The position numbers were made by a program, and so were the translations under genes. Source: DATKMP01 sp035541775 (GTDB lineage Bacteria > Bacteroidota > Ignavibacteria > UBA10030). Taken from it: 31,518 nt of DNA. The DNA is taken from the NCBI GenBank assembly GCA_035541775.1, contig DATKMP010000127.1, positions 1 through 31,518 on the forward strand, in the 5' to 3' direction. Each line of letters begins with the position of its first letter. Position 1 is the stretch's first letter. This document shows, piece after piece, positions 15,540 to 23,294 of this stretch. The notes beneath the pieces were generated by a model, which saw only the letters and a list, made by a program, of their open reading frames with translations, had not been told where the DNA came from and did not search any database.

Positions 15540-16814
15540 TTATTCCAATTGCCCCATTGTTTCGCGGGGGCGAATAACGCGGACGCGCTCGCCGTTCACT
15601 AAAATTTCTGCGGGGCGCAAGCGCCCGTTGTAGTTGGAAGAAAGCACAAAGCCGTAAGCGCCCGCAGTAAGAATCGCAAGGTTATCGCCTGCAGCAACAT
15701 TGGGAAGTTCACGGTCCTGCGCAAAGAAATCTGTCGATTCGCATATTGGGCCGACGACATCTACTTTTTGATGTTCATAGGTCTTGAGCACGAGAGGGAC
15801 AATTTGGTGATGGGCATGGTATATGCTCGGACGCAGAAGATCGTTCATGCCGCCATCGACAATAATAAATTTTTTCACGCCGTTGTCTTTCACATACACA
15901 ACGCGTGTCAACAAGACTCCTGCATCGGCAACTAACGAACGCCCGGGCTCCATCCATATTGAACAGCCCGTCGTTTGCAGCAGAGGAAGAACCGCGTTCA
16001 ACACATCGGATGGCTGCGGCATATTGTCGTGCGACGGGTCTTCGACAGGCAGCGCTTCATGCCGGAGGGCATTAAAGTACGGAACACCGATGCCTCCGCC
16101 AAAATCGATATGTGTTAGGTGAATACCCGCTTCGCGCAATTGTCCGATGAGCGACACGACAAATCGAGCGGTATCGGTAAACGGCTCGGTCTTGGTGATC
16201 TGCGAGCCGATGTGGGTGTGAATGCCGATGACATCGAGTGAAGGAAGTGTTGCGGCGTATCGGTACACTTCGAGCGCTTGCGGTGCCGCGATGCCGAACT
16301 TGGTGGTTTGCAACCCCGTAGTGATATATGGATGGCTTTGTGCATCGATATCCGGATTGATGCGCAGGGAAATTTTTGCTCGCTTGCCGAGCCGCAGCGC
16401 AATGCGCGAGATGGCTTGCAATTCCGGCACCGATTCGACATTGAACGAAAAAATATTTTGCTGCAATGCGTATTCAATTTCGTCATCGCGTTTGCCGACT
16501 CCTGCAAACACAATTTTGTTCGGGAGAAATCCAGCTTTCAACGCAAGATGTAATTCACCGATAGAGACGATGTCTGCGCCCGTGCCTGCATCTGCCAGTA
16601 ATTTTAAGATGGCATGGTTGGCGTTTGCTTTCAGCGCATAACACACCAAGTGCTCTGTACCGTTCAATGCGGCATCCATGGCATGAAGATTTTCGATGAT
16701 CTGATTTTTGCTGTACACGTACAACGGCGTTCCATATTCTTCCGCGAGATCGCTCAACAAAACATCTTCACAAAACAGCGCATTTTCTTTATACTCAAAA
16801 TACTTCATCGGCAT
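15540..16814 (-). CDS. lysA: Diaminopimelate decarboxylase
   Basis: This enzyme converts meso-diaminopimelate to L-lysine with PLP, the last step of lysine synthesis, in the cytoplasm. The PLP lysine is K62 in CYALKANAN. Further family motifs are THIGSQI, DFGGGIGVPY (phosphate-binding glycines), WMEPGRSLVADAG and the substrate-binding C-terminal GPICESTDFFAQDR. I set the start at the ATG at 16814 (424 residues); an in-frame ATG two codons on (16808) is also possible. A TTG at 16844, one base past the upstream M50 stop, would give 434 residues, but the family usually begins near MKYFEYK. The gene is downstream of, and almost touching, the M50 peptidase gene, suggesting co-transcription. It converges with the metallo-hydrolase gene, with a REP-like element between. 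Confidence 0.94.
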   Translation of the reverse strand: MPMKYFEYKENALFCEDVLLSDLAEEYGTPLYVYSKNQIIENLHAMDAALNGTEHLVCYALKANANHAILKLLADAGTGADIVSIGELHLALKAGFLPNKIVFAGVGKRDDEIEYALQQNIFSFNVESVPELQAISRIALRLGKRAKISLRINPDIDAQSHPYITTGLQTTKFGIAAPQALEVYRYAATLPSLDVIGIHTHIGSQITKTEPFTDTARFVVSLIGQLREAGIHLTHIDFGGGIGVPYFNALRHEALPVEDPSHDNMPQPSDVLNAVLPLLQTTGCSIWMEPGRSLVADAGVLLTRVVYVKDNGVKKFIIVDGGMNDLLRPSIYHAHHQIVPLVLKTYEHQKVDVVGPICESTDFFAQDRELPNVAAGDNLAILTAGAYGFVLSSNYNGRLRPAEILVNGERVRVIRPRETMGQLE

Positions 16815-16845
16815 AACGGCATCAATTCCTTTTTCTTCATCCAAG

Positions 16846-17514
16846 TTATTTGAGAAATAATTGAAGAAGCAAATTATACGGGATATGGAAGAACAACACC
16901 ACAGACCAAAGCGCGTTGCGGACGGGATCGAACCGCATCAACACAAGAACGATGAGGACTCCGAAAAATCCGATGCGCTGGTAATTCTCGCGCCAATGGT
17001 CCGGTAACATGGCAGAAAGGACGTGCGAGCCATCTAACGGTGGAATAGGAATGAGATTGAAAATAGCAAGGACGATGTTTAGCGTAATACCGGCGGAACA
17101 CATTTTGATGACAAAGGAGACCAATGCTTGTTGAAAATCCCCCTGCAAGGATTCGATGGGTGCCACGAACCGGACCGTGAAAATATAACACATCGTACAT
17201 ACGCCTGCAATGATGAAATTTGAAACCGGACCGGCGACGGAAACGAAAATATCATCGCGGCGAAAATTACGAAAGTTGCGCGGGTCGATTGGTACCGGCT
17301 TCGCCCAAGCAATAAAAACCGAACCGACAGAAAGATACGAAAGCAGCGGAATTAAAATTGAGCCAATGGGATCGATGTGCGGAAGGGGATTCAATGTCAG
17401 GCGTCCCATCTCGCGCGCTGTTGTATCTCCCAGACGCAGCGCCACCCAGCCATGCGCAACTTCATGCACCACGATGGAGAAAAGAAGAACCGGTAAGATA
17501 TAAAGATGTTCCAC
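16846..17514 (-). CDS. Site-2-protease-like M50 family metallopeptidase
   Basis: The 222-residue integral membrane protein has about five to six hydrophobic segments. Helix 1 holds the zinc-binding HEVAH (H17, E18, H21), and the later segment NLIPIPPLDGSH supplies the third ligand D161 with the family's NPxPPLDG pattern. No PDZ or CBS domain is visible, so it belongs to the short, minimal group (often annotated as Rip or SpoIVFB-like peptidase M50). Short family members act in intramembrane proteolysis; the substrate here is unknown. The ATG at 17514 starts the first helix. The stop is one base before a possible TTG start of lysA, so the two genes are probably one transcript. A hairpin (17533-17560) lies in the leader. 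Confidence 0.88.
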   Translation of the reverse strand: MEHLYILPVLLFSIVVHEVAHGWVALRLGDTTAREMGRLTLNPLPHIDPIGSILIPLLSYLSVGSVFIAWAKPVPIDPRNFRNFRRDDIFVSVAGPVSNFIIAGVCTMCYIFTVRFVAPIESLQGDFQQALVSFVIKMCSAGITLNIVLAIFNLIPIPPLDGSHVLSAMLPDHWRENYQRIGFFGVLIVLVLMRFDPVRNALWSVVLFFHIPYNLLLQLFLK

Positions 17515-17532
17515 ATTGTCCTTTCAGAAACA

Positions 17533-17560
17533 CTACGTCCCGCCGATCAGCAGGACGTGG
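17533..17560. promoter_or_regulatory. Hairpin in the M50-lysA leader
   Basis: TACGTCC (about 17534-17540) pairs with GGACGTG (about 17553-17559), starting 20 bp upstream of the M50 start. Its purpose is unknown; it may be a leader structure or a terminator-like element for readthrough. Seen in the sequence, function not shown. Confidence 0.35.
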
Positions 17561-17712
17561 ATAAAAATTTTTGCTGTATATAGGTACCAAAAATTCTCTG
17601 CGAATTCAAGGAAAGATTAGCGTGAAGCGTTGCTTCTGTATAACTGTTTTTCTATATTCAAATGAACAAATGATGAGTTATGTTTAAACCGAACGATTAA
17701 CCGAGGTAGCTA

Positions 17713-19626
17713 ATGAAATCCCGTTTCCTCGCCGTACTTGCCGGCATTTTCATGCTGGCGTGGGTTGCAAACGCGCAGAATCCTTCTGTGCAATTAAAGA
17801 TAACAGAAAAATCCGGATTTCTCGGAATGGGCGGTCCGCGAATTATGAATTTTGAATTATCCAATCAAAATCATGAACAGCCGCTCACCAGTACCAATGT
17901 TCATAGCGGGCCTTATTTGTACTTTCTCGTTGCTCCGGTGGGGGATTGGCTCTTAGACACGGATTTTGTCAACGAAAGTCTTTCGAAAGTCGTCATCTAT
18001 CAGAACCAACAAAAAATTCCCATTGCATGGAAAAGCGAATTGATTGTCGCAGGCAATAATTCTATTCTTCTTGGATTTGGAAAAACGGTACGGCTCGATC
18101 AATCCTTTGTCTTTCAATGCCCCCTTGGCGAAACAACGAGCCAAATAGAAATGAAACTGCCGCAAGAATATTGGCCCGGGTACGAGCAAGTGGTATCGCT
18201 ATGCCAGCAGGCAGATTCCGCATTCACGTTGAAGCAATATAAAACGGGGATCACAAAATATGAACAAGTGCTCGGAACAGAAGCGTATCAAATTTTCCCG
18301 CAGTATCGTGAAGTTAAAAGTAAGCGCACGCAATGTTACGATGGGTATTACAACGAATCGTGGGCAAATTTTCAAGCAGTGGTGGCAAATGCACAATATG
18401 ATTTGAAACAAAAAATTGCCCACATCGATGAAATTATTCCTGCCTTCAAGTTCGTTATCGATTCGCTACCGCGCGCGGCATGGAGCATCGGTTCGCTGGA
18501 TCCGGCAGTGGCGCCTATTATTGAACACAGCAATACGGCGATGGCACAAGTTTCGAGCACTCGTGATTCATTGCAACATGCCTTAGACGATCAAAACATT
18601 CATTGGATCATCGACGGGTCATCGACAGGAAAGAATGGTTATTTATTTTCGTATATGATTGAGACGCTCGCGTCGGCATTTTCATCGCTCAATTTTTCCG
18701 ATACCACGGCAGCAACATTGAATATGAAAATTTCAGACGATCTTCAAGCGCGATTGGCGAAATACAATCTTGTCGAATCCTACACAACCTTTCTTCGCAT
18801 TTGCAACGAACGCTTTCAATCCCATGTTCCGATTTTCCCCATCGACTTCCTGCCGAATTTAAAACGCGATTCGATTTCATTCCCGCTGCCGTATTACGAT
18901 ATGCTGAAAGCGGTGAACGACTATTACTATAATAACATGGCAAGCGCAAAAGAAGAAATTCTTAAAGTGTTTCGAACGTGCTATGATGCGGAATTAAATC
19001 TTCGCTTTGATTTGTTGCGCCAGACGATAGTGAATCATGAACAAGGTGTTTCACCGGACGTTCTCAAGATGTTGGATGAGGCATCGCAGCTTGAAGCAAA
19101 ACGCGATGTTGCCGGTACGTTAGATAAATATCGGCAGATTACGTTGGTTGCTCCAAATTTTGCGTACGGGTTTTATGCGCTGGGAAAATTTTATCTTCGT
19201 ACCAGCGACCAAATTCGCGCAACGTATTCCTTCCAGCGCGCGTACCAGCTCGATACGCTGTTTTTAACTGCGTACCGCGAGTGTTACATGCAATACCTCA
19301 AGCAAGGAAATTATAAAGAAATGATCAACGTCTTGGCGACGGCCCTCGCGAAAGGCAATGATTATTGGGAAATCAATTATAATCTTGGTGTCGCATATCA
19401 GGGCGATGCCGACCCGGCGCGAGCCATTCAATCGTTTGAACATGCGCTTCAGTTGAATCCGCGGAGTTATACGACCAACATCCAGCTTGGCTTGGTGCAT
19501 CAAAGCGTAAAGAATTATCAAAAAGCACGCGAGTATTTCAACAACGCCATCGGACTGAATCCGACACGGAATGAAGCGGTCGATTATCTCACCAAGCTCA
19601 ACGATTTGCAGCGGCAGGGGAAATAA
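17713..19626 (+). CDS. Secreted tetratricopeptide (TPR) repeat protein
   Basis: The 637-residue protein has a Sec signal peptide (cleavage expected after WVANA, near residue 22) and should act in the periplasm or at the outer membrane. The N-terminal ~160 residues are beta-strand-like with no named domain. A middle helical part follows, starting near WPGYEQVVSLCQQADSAF. From about residue 470 the sequence is classic TPR: ALGKFYLRTSDQIRATYSF, then NLGVAYQGDADPARAIQSFE and LGLVHQSVKNYQKAREYFN, each ending in LNP-type turns. TPR arrays bind other proteins, so this is likely a scaffold or assembly factor; I cannot name the partner. The start is supported by CCGAGGTAGCTAATG. Terminator-like hairpins follow the stop, so it is probably a single-gene unit. 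Confidence 0.8.
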   Translation: MKSRFLAVLAGIFMLAWVANAQNPSVQLKITEKSGFLGMGGPRIMNFELSNQNHEQPLTSTNVHSGPYLYFLVAPVGDWLLDTDFVNESLSKVVIYQNQQKIPIAWKSELIVAGNNSILLGFGKTVRLDQSFVFQCPLGETTSQIEMKLPQEYWPGYEQVVSLCQQADSAFTLKQYKTGITKYEQVLGTEAYQIFPQYREVKSKRTQCYDGYYNESWANFQAVVANAQYDLKQKIAHIDEIIPAFKFVIDSLPRAAWSIGSLDPAVAPIIEHSNTAMAQVSSTRDSLQHALDDQNIHWIIDGSSTGKNGYLFSYMIETLASAFSSLNFSDTTAATLNMKISDDLQARLAKYNLVESYTTFLRICNERFQSHVPIFPIDFLPNLKRDSISFPLPYYDMLKAVNDYYYNNMASAKEEILKVFRTCYDAELNLRFDLLRQTIVNHEQGVSPDVLKMLDEASQLEAKRDVAGTLDKYRQITLVAPNFAYGFYALGKFYLRTSDQIRATYSFQRAYQLDTLFLTAYRECYMQYLKQGNYKEMINVLATALAKGNDYWEINYNLGVAYQGDADPARAIQSFEHALQLNPRSYTTNIQLGLVHQSVKNYQKAREYFNNAIGLNPTRNEAVDYLTKLNDLQRQGK

Positions 19627-19666
19627 CTTCGCTGTTTTCACCGTTTTTCTGGGTCGATGTGTGATC

Positions 19667-19720
19667 GATAAACCGTCTCCGGTTTATCCGCCTTCTTTGA
19701 AGCGGCCTCTTTTTGCTTTT
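19667..19720 (+). terminator. Double hairpin with U-rich tail after the TPR gene
   Basis: GATAAACCG-TCTC-CGGTTTATC (19667-19688) is a perfect 9-bp stem. A second, bulged hairpin (CCG-c-CTTC-TTT-GAAG-CGG, 19688-19705) follows and leads into CCTCTTTTTGCTTTT, which fits an intrinsic terminator. Confidence 0.65.
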
Positions 19721-19770
19721 CTATCAATCCGTTCTTATATTCTAAGACCCAATTGCTGGCAACGATAAAC

Positions 19771-19799
19771 AAAAAAAATCCGGCTGTTGGGTTTTTTTT
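19771..19799. terminator. Symmetric A8/T8 hairpin, possibly bidirectional terminator
   Basis: Eight A and TCC pair with GGG and eight T around the loop GGCTGTT, so either strand would end in a U-run. It lies between the TPR gene terminator and the tRNA gene. Confidence 0.5.
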
Positions 19800-19801
19800 C
19801 A

Positions 19802-19840
19802 CAAGGTGCATGGAGTTCCGCAAAACGGAAACTCGCCTTG
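19802..19840. promoter_or_regulatory. Imperfect long hairpin just before tRNA-Leu
   Basis: CAAGG (19802-19806) can pair with CCTTG (19836-19840), and inside it GAGTTCCG pairs with CGGAAACTC (one bulge) over a CAAAA loop. It ends 7 bp before the tRNA. It could be part of a pre-tRNA leader; the function is unknown. Confidence 0.35.
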
Positions 19841-19847
19841 TTGCCTT

Positions 19848-19929
19848 GGGCACGTGGCGAAATTGGCAGACGCGCTAGCCTTAGGAGCTAGTAGAGCAAT
19901 CTGTGTGGGTTCAAGTCCCTCCGTGCCCA
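19848..19929 (+). tRNA. tRNA-Leu (anticodon UAG)
   Basis: The acceptor stem GGGCACG pairs with CGTGCCC, with A as discriminator. The anticodon arm CTAGC-CTTAGGA-GCTAG shows the anticodon TAG, reading CUN codons. A long variable arm (AGA-GCAA-TCT) marks it as a class II tRNA, as expected for leucine. The T loop is TTCAAGT. The T stem has one U-U mismatch. CCA is not encoded (CGA follows). It lies 55 bp upstream of the trigger factor start, so the two may share a transcript. Confidence 0.95.
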
Positions 19930-19984
19930 CGAATGGTTGCAGAAAAATTTGTTTCTGCAAAAGATATACAAATAAAAAGGAATC

Positions 19985-21256
19985 ATGGAAGTGGAAGTTA
20001 CAGTCAACTCGTTAAGCGATGTCTCGCGCGAAGTGGAAATTACCGCAACGGCAGCAGATCTCGTGCCGCATTTTGAAAAAGCATATCTGGAGCAGCGCAA
20101 GAAAATCGATATTCGCGGATTCCGGAAAGGAAAAGCGCCGCTCGATCTCATTAAAAAATTATACGGCGATCTCATCGAGCACGAAGCGTTGAACGACATT
20201 GCATCGGAGTTGTATCGCCAGGCAATTAAAGAAAAAGATTTGAAACCCGTTGGCGATCCGACGCTGGTGGATATGGATTACAAACCCGGCGAACAATTTC
20301 GATTCAAAATCAAATACGATGTCCGTCCGGTCATCCAATTAAAAAATTATAAGGGCATCGAAGTCGAAAAACCGATTCATACCGTGACAGATCAAGAAGT
20401 CGCCAATGAACTCCTTCGTTTGCGCCGTACCAACGCAACGTTCGAAGAAGTTGAAAAAGTAACGAACGAAGAGCACGTGGTGACAGCCGATTTGCAAGAG
20501 ATTGATGACCACGGCATGCCGGCCGCTGGAAAGAAAAATGAAGGCGTACGGTTTTATCTTGCCGACGAACAATTGGAACAGCCGTTCAAAGATGCCTTGC
20601 GCGCAGCAGAACGGGGCGGCATCTACCCTGTCGAGTTTGAACATCAACACGGCGAGCACAGCCATAAAGTAACAACGCAAGTCACCGTTAAGAAAATTGA
20701 GAGCGTCGTTCTTCCAGCACTGGACGATGCCTTTGTCATGAAAGTCACGAAAGACCAATTCAAAACGGTCGATGCGTTTCGTGCAAACATCAAGGCAGAA
20801 TTAATTTCGTATTGGAAATCGCAATCGGAACATCAGGTGGTGAATGCCGTCACAGCGGAAATTCTTAAACGGCATGAGTTTCAAGTTCCTGAATCGATGG
20901 TTCACAATGTGCTGGATGGGTTGCGGGAAGAATTACAAAATGAACAGCCCAATCGCAAACTGCCGGATGATTTTGATGTCGAAAAATTTAACGAACGAAA
21001 TCGCGAATATGCAACCTATCAAGCAAAATGGGCATTGCTCCGCGAAGAATTGTTGAAGGCAGAAAACATTACGGTCAGCGACGATGACCTTGCAGCATTA
21101 GCGGAAGAAGAAGCCGAACGCATCAAAATTCCCAAAGACCGCCTTATCAGTTATTATAAATCCTCGGAACAAATTAAGGAACGATTGATCGGCGATAAAT
21201 TGTTGAAGGTGTTGGTGGATTCGGCAAGAATCAAAGAAGTGCCGGAAAAAATTTAA
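19985..21256 (+). CDS. tig: Trigger factor (ribosome-associated chaperone)
   Basis: Trigger factor binds the ribosome tunnel exit and shields new chains. In the 423-residue protein the ribosome-binding signature GFRKGKAP is at 45-52. Residues ~150-250 correspond to the FKBP-like PPIase insert, but they are diverged and His-rich near HQHGEHSHK, with no clear prolyl isomerase active site, which is common in Bacteroidota-like members. Residues ~265-423 form the helical substrate-binding C-terminal arms (KSQSEHQVVNAVTAEILKRH and so on). The ATG at 19985 follows AAAAAGG about 6 bp upstream. It is the first protein gene of the tig-clpP-clpX cluster; clpP follows after 24 bp, fitting one operon. Confidence 0.95.
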   Translation: MEVEVTVNSLSDVSREVEITATAADLVPHFEKAYLEQRKKIDIRGFRKGKAPLDLIKKLYGDLIEHEALNDIASELYRQAIKEKDLKPVGDPTLVDMDYKPGEQFRFKIKYDVRPVIQLKNYKGIEVEKPIHTVTDQEVANELLRLRRTNATFEEVEKVTNEEHVVTADLQEIDDHGMPAAGKKNEGVRFYLADEQLEQPFKDALRAAERGGIYPVEFEHQHGEHSHKVTTQVTVKKIESVVLPALDDAFVMKVTKDQFKTVDAFRANIKAELISYWKSQSEHQVVNAVTAEILKRHEFQVPESMVHNVLDGLREELQNEQPNRKLPDDFDVEKFNERNREYATYQAKWALLREELLKAENITVSDDDLAALAEEEAERIKIPKDRLISYYKSSEQIKERLIGDKLLKVLVDSARIKEVPEKI

Positions 21257-21280
21257 CGCAGTATATGGAATGAGGATGAT

Positions 21281-21907
21281 ATGTCATCGTTTGAAATTTA
21301 TAATCAACTCGTGCCGATCGTTGTCGAGCAAACAGGGCGCGGCGAACGTTCGTTCGATATTTTTTCCCGTCTGTTAAAAGAACGCATTGTCTTTCTGGGC
21401 ACAGCCGTGGATGATACCGTCGCAAGCCTGATTGTGGCGCAATTATTATTTTTGGAATCGGAAGACCCCGATAAAGATATTCACCTGTATATCAACAGTC
21501 CGGGTGGCAGTGTGAGCGCGGGACTTGCCATTTACGATACCATGCAGTATATTCGTCCTGACGTTTCCACCATGTGTATCGGCATGGCGGCAAGTATGGC
21601 AGCAGTATTGCTGGCCGGCGGCGCAAAAGGAAAGCGCTTTGTTCTGCCGAACTCGCGGATTATGATTCATCAGCCGTGGGGCGGCGTGCAAGGAACGGCA
21701 TCGGATATTAGTATACAGGCAGAAGAAATATTGAAGACGAAAAACAAAATCAACGAAATTCTTTCGCTTCATACAGGGCGCACGCTGGAAGAGATCGCGA
21801 AAGACACCGACCGCGATTATTATCTTGCAGCGGACGACGCAAAGAATTACGGATTGATCGACAATATTCTTGCCAAGCGTGTCGTGGAACCGAAAAAAGA
21901 AAAATAA
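21281..21907 (+). CDS. clpP: ATP-dependent Clp protease proteolytic subunit
   Basis: ClpP is the serine protease chamber that degrades proteins fed by ClpX. The 208-residue protein carries the catalytic triad S105 (GMAAS), H130 (MIHQPWGG) and D179 (DTDRDY). The handle-helix and head parts are of normal length, with the INSPGGSV strand-turn at 71-78. The N-terminus PIVVEQTGRGERSFDIFSRLL is the usual one, with a short leader. The gene lies 24 bp after tig and 41 bp before clpX, all on one strand, the standard operon order. Confidence 0.97.
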   Translation: MSSFEIYNQLVPIVVEQTGRGERSFDIFSRLLKERIVFLGTAVDDTVASLIVAQLLFLESEDPDKDIHLYINSPGGSVSAGLAIYDTMQYIRPDVSTMCIGMAASMAAVLLAGGAKGKRFVLPNSRIMIHQPWGGVQGTASDISIQAEEILKTKNKINEILSLHTGRTLEEIAKDTDRDYYLAADDAKNYGLIDNILAKRVVEPKKEK

Positions 21908-21948
21908 TGCGATAACCAGCAAGCTGAAAGAACACTAAAGGACGAAGA

Positions 21949-23211
21949 ATGACTCAGAAACCCACACGGCCCGGCGAAAAAATTGCGTGCTCATTTTGCG
22001 GGCGCACGCCGGAAGAAGTCAACAGTATTATTGCTGGGCCGGATGTCTATATTTGCGATTTGTGCGTTGCAAGTTCCGTCGATATCATCAAGAACAATAT
22101 GGCGGCAATCAATGCGCGGCGCTACGGCATCAAGCGGTCGTTGACACCGACCGATATTAAAAAAGCCCTTGATGAATATGTGATCGGGCAGGATGCGGCA
22201 AAACGCACGCTCGCCGTTGCCGTGTACAATCACTACAAGCGCATTGATTCAAATGATTCCATGCCGAACCTTGACGATGTTGAAATCGAAAAGAGCAATA
22301 TTTTACTCATCGGCCCGACGGGGACCGGCAAAACACTCTTGGCGCAAACGCTTGCGCGTATTCTCGATGTTCCGTTTGCCATTGCCGACGCAACAACCTT
22401 GACCGAAGCCGGTTATGTCGGCGATGATGTGGAAACGATTCTTGTTTATTTATTGCAGAATGCCGATTACAATGTTGAGAAAGCCGAACGCGGCATTGTC
22501 TATATCGATGAAATCGATAAGATTGCGCGCAAAGGCGACAGTGCATCGATCACACGCGATGTGTCCGGCGAAGGTGTGCAGCAGGCGCTGCTGAAAATTT
22601 TAGAAGGGACCACGGCAGGCGTTCCTCCGAAAGGCGGACGTAAGCATCCCGAACAGAGTCTCATCAACATCAACACCAAAAATATTTTATTTATTTGCGG
22701 CGGCGCGTTCGATGGATTGGATCGCATTATCGAACGCCGTGTCAGTCAAAATCCTGTCGGCTTCGGAGCAGAGGTGCGCGGCAAGAAAAGTAAAGCGCGC
22801 GAAAAACTTCTCACGCAGGTAGAGCCGGATGATTTGTTAAAGTACGGATTGATCCCGGAATTTGTCGGACGTCTGCCGGTGATTTCAACACTCGAACCGC
22901 TGGATGAAGCGGCGCTGTTGAATATTCTTTCCCAGCCGCGCAACGCGTTGGTGAAACAATATCAAAAATTATTAGCGCTCGAAGGCGTGGAATTGGAATT
23001 TGAAGAGAACGCGCTGAAGTCCGTCGTCGATAAGGCGATGGAACGCGGCACCGGCGCTCGCGCCCTGCGTTCGATTATCGAAGCGGTGATGCTGGATATT
23101 ATGTATCACATCCCATCTCGTCATAATGTTTCCAAGTGTATCGTTACCCGCGACAGCATTATGAAATCCAAAGAGCCGATTTATCTCTACGAAGAGCGAA
23201 AATCGGCATAA
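21949..23211 (+). CDS. clpX: ATP-dependent Clp protease ATP-binding subunit ClpX
   Basis: This is the AAA+ unfoldase that delivers substrates to ClpP. The 420-residue protein has an N-terminal zinc-binding domain with four cysteines (C14, C17, C36, C39). Walker A is GPTGTGKT (122-129), the pore loop is GYVGDD (155-160), and Walker B is IVYIDEID with D187 and E188. The ClpP-contacting loop reads QNPVGFGAEV, that is VGF where E. coli has IGF. The arginine-rich RRV and the sensor end GTGARALRSIIEAVM are normal. Coding is intact. The operon ends here, and a strong hairpin separates it from the convergent lptD. Confidence 0.97.
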   Translation: MTQKPTRPGEKIACSFCGRTPEEVNSIIAGPDVYICDLCVASSVDIIKNNMAAINARRYGIKRSLTPTDIKKALDEYVIGQDAAKRTLAVAVYNHYKRIDSNDSMPNLDDVEIEKSNILLIGPTGTGKTLLAQTLARILDVPFAIADATTLTEAGYVGDDVETILVYLLQNADYNVEKAERGIVYIDEIDKIARKGDSASITRDVSGEGVQQALLKILEGTTAGVPPKGGRKHPEQSLININTKNILFICGGAFDGLDRIIERRVSQNPVGFGAEVRGKKSKAREKLLTQVEPDDLLKYGLIPEFVGRLPVISTLEPLDEAALLNILSQPRNALVKQYQKLLALEGVELEFEENALKSVVDKAMERGTGARALRSIIEAVMLDIMYHIPSRHNVSKCIVTRDSIMKSKEPIYLYEERKSA

Positions 23212-23239
23212 GAGAAAAATAAATTTCCATCAAACGAAC

Positions 23240-23270
23240 AAAGCCCGTGCAATGTTGTTGCATGGGCTTT
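23240..23270. terminator. Bidirectional terminator between clpX and lptD
   Basis: AAAGCCC-G-TGCAA pairs with TTGCA-T-GGGCTTT over a TGTTG loop, giving a stem of about 12 bp with one mismatch. The two ends carry A and T runs, so it can stop both the clpX operon and lptD. Confidence 0.75.
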
Positions 23271-23294
23271 GATGTTTGGGTGCTGATGAAATTT

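Noticed and set aside
19806..20199. Open frames on both strands near 19.8-20.2 kb
   Set aside because: They read through tRNA-Leu and the start of tig.
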